NCBI GenBank assembly: GCA_029298735.1
Contig: JANSLP010000088.1
Span: 45,694 to 109,693, forward strand
Length of the DNA stretch: 64,000 nucleotides
DNA from: Ophiostoma sp. CBS 140.51
Taxonomy: Eukaryota > Ascomycota > Sordariomycetes > Ophiostomatales > Ophiostomataceae
Reading direction: 5' to 3'
Shown here one piece after another: positions 58,101-64,000 of the stretch. The notes beneath the pieces are model-generated. The model saw nothing but the letters and a program-made list of their open reading frames with translations. It ran no database searches and was not told where the DNA came from. The position numbers were made by a program, and so were the translations under genes. Numbering within the stretch: the stretch's first letter is position 1; each line of letters begins with the position of its first letter.

Positions 58101-58743
58101 TGCTGTTTCTGCTACTGATGAGGGAGATGTCTCCACACCCGTTGCTAAAGAAGCTGCGATTGCCGAGCCCATTGTCGATGATGTGGCCGTTGCTACACCC
58201 GTTGACGACGGTGAAGCTGTCTCCGCGTCCGCTGTTGACGAAGTGGGCGTTTCCACACCCGTTGTTGAAGAGGTGGTTGTTGCTGCACCTGTTTTAAATG
58301 GGGTGGCTGCCACCACACCTGTTGATGAAGTTGCTACACCTATTGTTGAAGGCGCCCCTGTCGATGACAATGGTGCAGTGCACATTCACCTCCTAGAAAA
58401 TGAAGCTCGGCCCCCCGTTGAAGAGGCAAGTAATTTAGACAACGCTGACGCCGAAAGCAAGGATGTGACTGCGCCAAGCTCACCTGAGCGTTCCGGCGAG
58501 TCTCATTACAGTCTTGCAAACGGCGCCCGTACTCTTGAGACAGCTCCTCTCGAGGCTACAACCGACACACCGAAAAACGACACAGACAACAAACTTTTGG
58601 ATCAGATCAAGGGCGCCTGTGCCGTCTATGAAGAGGCGTACCCGCGCCACATAAACTTGGAGCACGACGAGAAGAAGATTGCCCTTGATGACCAACCACA
58701 CGACAGAGTCGACGACGGACTCAACTCTCTTGTCACGACCTGA
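55162..58743 (+). CDS. Divergent protein kinase-like protein with repetitive acidic C-terminus
   Basis: Two exons, 55162-56451 and 56506-58743 (54-nt intron, donor GTTCGT, CTAAC branch), 1175 residues. Residues 1-310 are disordered (S/P/D-rich). A conserved-looking globular segment (about 318-430) precedes the kinase domain (about 440-690). Kinase features: a loose Gly loop (GFDSHMSGFVYKV), candidate ATP-binding Lys in VLIKKEI, catalytic-loop GDFTLSN with D near 570 and N kept but without the HR of HRD, and DIN instead of DFG near 587. So Asp residues for catalysis and Mg binding are present, yet the motifs are unusual; it may be a weak kinase or pseudokinase. The C-terminal 450 residues are disordered and contain degenerate Val/Thr/Pro/Asp repeats. 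Partner and substrate are unknown. The neighbouring leader is unusually long. Confidence 0.82.
58068..58370 (+). repeat. Degenerate repeats in the kinase tail
   Basis: Roughly eight diverged units built on V-x-T-P-V-V/D-D/E-E-V recur every 12-20 codons; the DNA phrase CCACACCCGTT recurs several times. Likely a disordered, expandable tail. Confidence 0.75.
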
Positions 58744-61700
58744 TGTAACGAACGATTACGACAAACGAACAAGCACGGCCTTTGAATTGCTGGCCATTTG
58801 GATTTACGTTATTTTGGATTAATTTATCTCGGCCTTACCTTTGTACCTTTTTCTCATTCGCTATCTACATTGGAGTCTACCCCATACCCTCGGTTTAATG
58901 ACTGGGTCTGTTTAATTTTGGATAAATATTTGGAGTTTGATCTTTTCTCTTTTTCTTCATCTTGGACTCCTTTTGTCTTTCGGAATACGCAAATAACAAT
59001 AGCAGGATACAAAAACACAGATATTTGGATATGGCTTTCTACCTGAAGCCCAAACTTTGGATACCAAATTCGAGTCAAGCATGTGATGCCAGCTGGCATC
59101 TATGAGTCGTAGATTGTTTATCGTAATTTTCGTAGTGCAACGCTGTGCATTTCTTCCATGTGATTAGAGGCCAGCTTGCAAGGGCAGACACGACAAGGCT
59201 CTGTGTTTTGTGAGGATTTCTTTGTAAAACGGTTGAATATATTAGGTGCATCCATCAGCCTCGCCGTTTGACAGGGGCACTCAAAAGAGGAGCGGGAGCC
59301 AAACGGGGTCTATTCCTTATTGGGACTAGCGACCTGCAACAGAGTCTATTTTTCGATTTTTTGGAAACACAAATAACTTGTAAGAGTCACGTGTCAATAT
59401 AAAAGCGTTGAAATTGACAAAATTGCAGGTAACAAAAAGCATGTTGAGTTTCCAACGCAATTTACGATTCAAAAGGCAAAACAAAGACTGAAAATTGACA
59501 TCATGAGCATGTGATTATTGTTTCGTCATTATGAACGAGGGGCATAAACAATCGGGGTTTGTTGGGGCGGAGCAGGGCCATCACCGGAGACGGCATCACG
59601 GAGTCAGCTATTGTCTGTTCGGGATATGAAGCGCTTCCCCAACTCAACTTACAGCTTGCAATCCGCCCCATCGGCCGACGAGCTATCCAGTCTAGAAACG
59701 GGGAAGAGGACAGAGAAGGGAGAGGATTACCACATGCTCGTCATACGAGGACGGTTGAGCGCAAAAAGACGACTATATGGAGAGCATCCTTTGATTTGGG
59801 AGTATCCCAACTCCTCCCATGAATACACCTATTTCACACAAGAGACTTATCTGCATATCATCTAGAGTCGTGGCGTCAAGTATGTTGGGGCGAATCAGAT
59901 GGATGGGAAATCATCACGCATGTTTCATGTAGCAAAACATGGTACGGATTGTCAGCCGGCAATAAACGGAGCGAAATGTATGCACTCCTAACGATGTCGG
60001 AGAAAAAAGCAGGCCAGACGGAAACATTGTGGCATGTGAGAGGGAAGGTAGACTAGCACGATTTGATGGGAAGGCTCGAGGGAGGAGGGGGTCGAGGAGG
60101 AGATAAAGGGAATGGAAAGGGAAAGCGCGACTGGACGAGAGCCGCATGATTCGCGACTGTCAAAGCTGTTTCTTAGAAATGTGTTTCACCGCCGGGCTTT
60201 TTCTGTTCATTGATAGCAGAGTGATAGCACGCAGTGTATCTGTGTATCATGCGTTTTCTGCTGTAGCTAATCAGATCAAGACATTTTGGCATTGCGCAAG
60301 TCGCCATTGCCCTCGACAGTGAATGCAAAGTGCTGCTTTGGAGCACATCCGACTAGCCCCGTGTAAGTCTTGTCGAGTGAACGTTTTGCGACGTTCGCGA
60401 CCCAGCGCCATTGGTAGTGCCGTTGAGGGTACTTTAATTCACATACAATTTAGATACGCTCAAATGTACCTTTAACAGGGGCACATCGGTGGGCTGCAGG
60501 GGTTGGATGGCGGCCCCTCTGCAGAAGCTTCGGCCAATCACAAGCGCCCCCCTCCAACTAGTTCCCAACAGATTTCACTACCAACCAGTGCTTGACCCCA
60601 ACAAAAAAAAAAAAATGTGCCTGGACGGGAGCGTGGGCTGGCTGCATCATAGCTCCTTCCGTGCAGCCTTTTTTGACAACCTTGGCATTTTGATACGCCA
60701 CAGATACAGGCGGTATTTGCAGCTGCGACGACGATACAAAAACGACTGGGGAAAGATTGCAACGACCTCAACTTCCCATACCAACAAGTTGCCATTTTAC
60801 ATGTGAAAAGGGCTCCTTTTCCGAGGCCGAAACGAACGTTAAATTGAAGATTCGGGAAACGAGAACGACGACGTTGTCTGTCCAAAAATACATTGATGCA
60901 ATTGCTCGTGGGGTAGGAGCGTTCCTGCTACAATTGTAAGATATCTATCACAGCGGATAGGACCAGAAAAGAGCAAGCACACTGGCTGCACACAGCAACA
61001 CAGCTGCATCGTTCCTGCCTCGTCGAACTCTTGTCACAGGCCAGGAAGGCACAACAGGCACAAGGCATGACTGTTGAGCGGCCAGCCAGACTGTGATTGT
61101 TGCCATTGCATTCCTGCACCTGCATCATGGAAAACATATGACAAGAAGCTCGTAACACGCAAAGATTGCACCTGCTTTGCACCTTCTCATCGTAAGACCA
61201 TGACGGTCCTTCCCTAGATCCCAATCAACAAAAATAAAAACCAACAAACAAAAGAACGCAGATAAACATGCGACAAATAGACCTCTTCCGCTTCTCCGTC
61301 GCTGGCTGCTCGCAGCTTCCAGAACGACAGGGCCATTGTACCTGCAAAAAGTAAGAAAAAAGACGAAAAGCAATGGCGATCCACACGGGAGGCGTGGGAA
61401 GCGCTGACCCAAAAAGGAAATCCCAACATCCCGCCACCCCAGGGCCCAGAAATAGCCAGGAAATAGCCAGGCTCGCCAGGAAATTCCGAGCTTCAACTAC
61501 TTGTCCAAGGGGCCGAGCTGCAGCAGAAGAAAGTCAAAGAACAAAAGGAAAGAAAGGCCAGAAAAGCCAACAGCTCTAAAAAACCTGCCCATACGTGAGC
61601 CCACCTCGGCCACGCCTCTACCCATCCTGCCCAACCCGGCCCCTTCCCACCGCCCAACCGTCGGCCCCTGGCACCTACTTGCCAGCCTAGCCCCTTCCCC

Positions 61701-62095
61701 ATCCATATTGTTTTCGCCATATCCTTCCTTCCCATCGCTATAAGTGCTTCCAGCCATCCTTACCTCTTTTCTTTTTCCTTCATCATATCTCCCTCCCCTC
61801 TTCTTCCCTCCTCTTTATTGTTTCTTATTTTTCTTCATCTTATTTTTCTCCTGCTTGCATGCTCTTGTACATGCTCGCTCACGACTCCTAAACGACAACA
61901 CAGAGAAGCAGCTGGCAGTCTTCTCTTATCTCTCAATCTCAACAAAAACCATCTTCTCTACCAACCGTTCGGCCTCCTAGCTGGGGCTGCTCTGGTGAGA
62001 AGCACAATTGTCGTTTGAACGGCATCAAAACAGATCCAGCATATTTCCCTATTTCGCCCTCCTGTTGGCCGCCGTTTTCTCCTACACCCTTCATC
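58744..62095. other. 3.35-kb gap: kinase 3' flank and desaturase promoter/leader
   Basis: No supported gene. A 79-codon frame at 59626-59865 has ordinary composition but no recognisable domain. A 13-nt A run lies at 60603-60615. A strong CT-rich tract at 61740-61870 directly precedes the desaturase leader, with TATAAG near 61739-61744 about 355 bp before its ATG. I found no tRNA. Confidence 0.5.
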
Positions 62096-63765
62096 ATGTC
62101 TGGCAAGATCGTGGTGGCCGACGCCACCATTGATGGCACCACCGACTTCAAGCCTCTTCGGAAGCAGCAGTACGACATCCGGAAAACTCACATCTCCGAG
62201 ACGCCCATCACCCTCAAGAACTGGTACAAGCACATTGACTGGCTGAACACCACGTTCATCCTCCTCATCCACTTCGCCGCCATGATTGCCGCATACTGGG
62301 TTCCCCTGCGGCTCAACACCCTCATCTTCGCTTTAGTGTACTATTTCAACACTGGCCTGGGTATCACTGCAGGTAAGCATCAAATTTCCCTCTTTGTCTT
62401 TATCACTCTCATCTCTATTTTCCATCAAACTCCGATGACTTTGCTCCTCTATTCCTGGCCCGGCTTGCTACCCCAGATGGTGGTGGCACAGCGGCAATTA
62501 AGGGTCGGGAACCGAGTCTGGGGTTGACGGACAGCCTGATAGAGAGATGCAATTTTGTATATACAGATCTCTAGAGATCCTTCATAGATCTATCTTCTAC
62601 ATGGCAGTCAGCTGACATCTTCCCGCTAGGATACCACCGCCTCTGGGCTCACTCTTCCTACAAGGCCACCCTTCCCCTCAAGATCTACCTCGCTGCCGTC
62701 GGTGCCGGCTCCGTTGAAGGCTCCATCCGCTGGTGGTCCCGTGGCCACCGCGCCCACCACCGCTACACCGACACTGACAAGGACCCCTACTCGGTCCGCA
62801 AGGGTCTTCTGTACTCTCACCTTGGCTGGATGGTCATGAAGCAGAACCCCAAGCGCATCGGCCGCACCGACATCACTGACCTGAACGAAGACCCCGTCGT
62901 CGTCTGGCAGCACAAGAACTACATCAAGACCGTCCTCTTCATGGCCATTGCTTTCCCTATGCTGGTTTGCGGTCTTGGCTGGGGTGACTGGGCTGGTGGC
63001 TTCATCTACGGCGGCCTCCTCCGTGCCTTTGCTGTCCAGCAGGCTACCTTCTGCGTCAACTCCCTTGCCCACTGGCTCGGTGACCAGCCCTTTGACGACC
63101 GCAACTCGCCGCGTGACCACGTCATCACCGCCCTTGTTACCCTCGGCGAGGGCTACCACAACTTCCACCACGAGTTCCCCTCGGACTACCGCAACGCCAT
63201 TCAGTGGTGGCAGTACGATCCGACGAAGTGGTCCATCTGGATGTGGAAGCAGCTTGGCCTGGCTTACGACCTGAAGCAGTTCCGCCAGAACGAGATCGAG
63301 AAGGGCCGTCTGCAGCAGATCCAGAAGAAGCTCGACCAGAAGCGTGCCACCCTGGACTGGGGTACCCCGCTGGAGCAGCTGCCCGTTGTCGACTGGGACG
63401 ACTTTGTTGCTCAGACCAAGGAGGGCAAGGCTCTCGTCGCTGTTGCTGGTGTCATCCACGACGTCACTGACTTTATCAAGGATCACCCCGGTGGCAAGGC
63501 TCTGATCTCTTCCGCTATTGGCAAGGATGCCACAGCAATCTTCAATGGCGGTGTATATAACCATTCCAACGCCGCCCACAACTTGCTGTCCACCATGCGT
63601 GTCGGTGTCCTCCGCGGCGGCTGCGAGGTTGAGATCTGGAAGCGCGCTCACTACGAGAGCAAGGACATCTCCTACGTCACGGACTCGGCCGGTCGCCGTA
63701 TTGTCCGCGCTGGCGAGCAGGTCACCCGTGCTGCCCAGCCGGTTGCTACCGCTCACGCCGCATAG
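62096..63765 (+). CDS. Acyl-CoA delta-9 (stearoyl-CoA) desaturase with cytochrome b5 domain
   Basis: Inserts the first double bond at C9 of palmitoyl- and stearoyl-CoA in the ER, using an electron chain that includes its own cytochrome b5 domain; essential for membrane fluidity. Two exons, 62096-62372 and 62630-63765, joined by an unusually long 257-nt intron, giving 470 residues. The three histidine boxes are present: HRLWAH at 95-100, HRAHH at 132-136 and HNFHH from 269. Hydrophobic segments lie at about 50-90 and 200-240. The C-terminal cytochrome b5 domain (about 355-440) has the heme ligand H378 in DHPGG and a second His near 404. The intron falls just before the first His box. Third positions are almost all C or G, suggesting high expression. 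Confidence 0.97.
62373..62629 (+). other. Long intron of the desaturase gene
   Basis: 257 nt with GTAAGC donor and CGCTAG acceptor; the branch point is GCTGAC, not CTAAC. It contains a perfect 14-bp palindrome at 62566-62579 (GATCTCTAGAGATC). Other introns in this window are 52-156 nt. Confidence 0.85.
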
Positions 63766-63969
63766 ACGCCTCCCGTCTATGGTCTGGCCTGGCCTGGCTT
63801 AGCCTAGCCCACCCTCTTACCCAGATCAAACAACGGTCTGCTGGTTGGACAAGCATCAATAGATGATCTCGATGTCTAACCGGTGCCGGAAGAGGGAAAG
63901 GGAGGCGGTTTGTTTGTGTGCTTTCATGAAAACGCACGTGGAATTGAGAATATTCATAATTACGAAACG

Positions 63970-63994
63970 CCCCCCCCCTCCCCCCCCCCCCCCC
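63970..63994 (+). repeat. Poly-C run near the window end
   Basis: Twenty-four C in 25 bases, interrupted once by T at 63979, in the desaturase 3' flank. Probably length-variable and prone to assembly error. Confidence 0.85.
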
Positions 63995-64000
63995 GCTACT

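Noticed and set aside
59626..59865. 79-codon frame starting at ATG 59626
   Set aside because: Composition is protein-like but it has no domain, no exon signals and an overlapping open frame; insufficient to call a gene.
62626..63756. 376-codon minus-strand frame opposite the desaturase
   Set aside because: Exact mirror of the strongly C-biased desaturase exon; the sense product has all family motifs.

Overview
The window is eukaryotic and almost certainly from a filamentous ascomycete. Protein genes are interrupted by short introns (mostly 52-156 nt) with GT..AG ends and a conserved CTAAC branch point close to the acceptor. Reading frames are GC-rich, intergenic DNA is rich in CT or GA tracts, and the proteins read as Pezizomycotina orthologues, probably Sordariomycetes (order not determinable by eye). 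There are no operons, rRNAs, CRISPR arrays or recognisable transposons, and I found no convincing tRNA.

Layout. 1475-6980 (-) is translation initiation factor eIF4G. 8789-10225 (+) is a kinase-like gene broken by one in-frame stop. 10.2-13.7 kb has no supported gene. 13746-18437 (-) is the spliceosomal helicase Aquarius/Cwf11, divergent from the THO subunit Hpr1 (19165-22036, +). 22739-24217 (-) is an INSIG-family ER membrane protein, 26393-28291 (-) the ribosome-assembly WD40 protein Mak11, and 28769-34095 (-) the NuA4 scaffold Eaf1/Vid21, which is divergent from the G-patch splicing factor Spp2 (35233-36345, +). Then come a GH13 alpha-glucosidase (37597-39533, +), sphingolipid C9-methyltransferase (40909-42749, +), a mitochondrial Mrr-like protein resembling Rrg7 (43527-44387, +), an unknown acidic/basic protein (44715-45347, -), the mitochondrial Lon protease (46768-50410, +), a divergent protein kinase with a repetitive acidic tail (55162-58743, +), and a stearoyl-CoA (delta-9) desaturase with a cytochrome b5 domain (62096-63765, +).

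Themes. Several genes act in gene expression: Eaf1 in chromatin, Hpr1 in transcription-coupled mRNP assembly, Aquarius and Spp2 in spliceosome activation, Mak11 in 60S assembly and eIF4G in translation. INSIG, the sphingolipid methyltransferase and the desaturase act on ER membrane lipids. Lon and the Rrg7-like protein are mitochondrial. This is a mostly housekeeping region and I see no obvious new multi-gene system. The most interesting items are at transcript level: a 273-nt frame-neutral spliceable segment (exitron candidate) inside eIF4G, a stop-free 63-nt intron in Eaf1, two genes carrying the same minimal start-stop uORF overlapping their AUG, an eIF4G final intron whose retention stops translation at the donor, an unusually long palindrome-bearing intron in the desaturase, and CT-rich promoter-like tracts in a gap with no gene for them. 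Exon coordinates were derived by hand from splice signals and reading frame; they are not transcript-supported.
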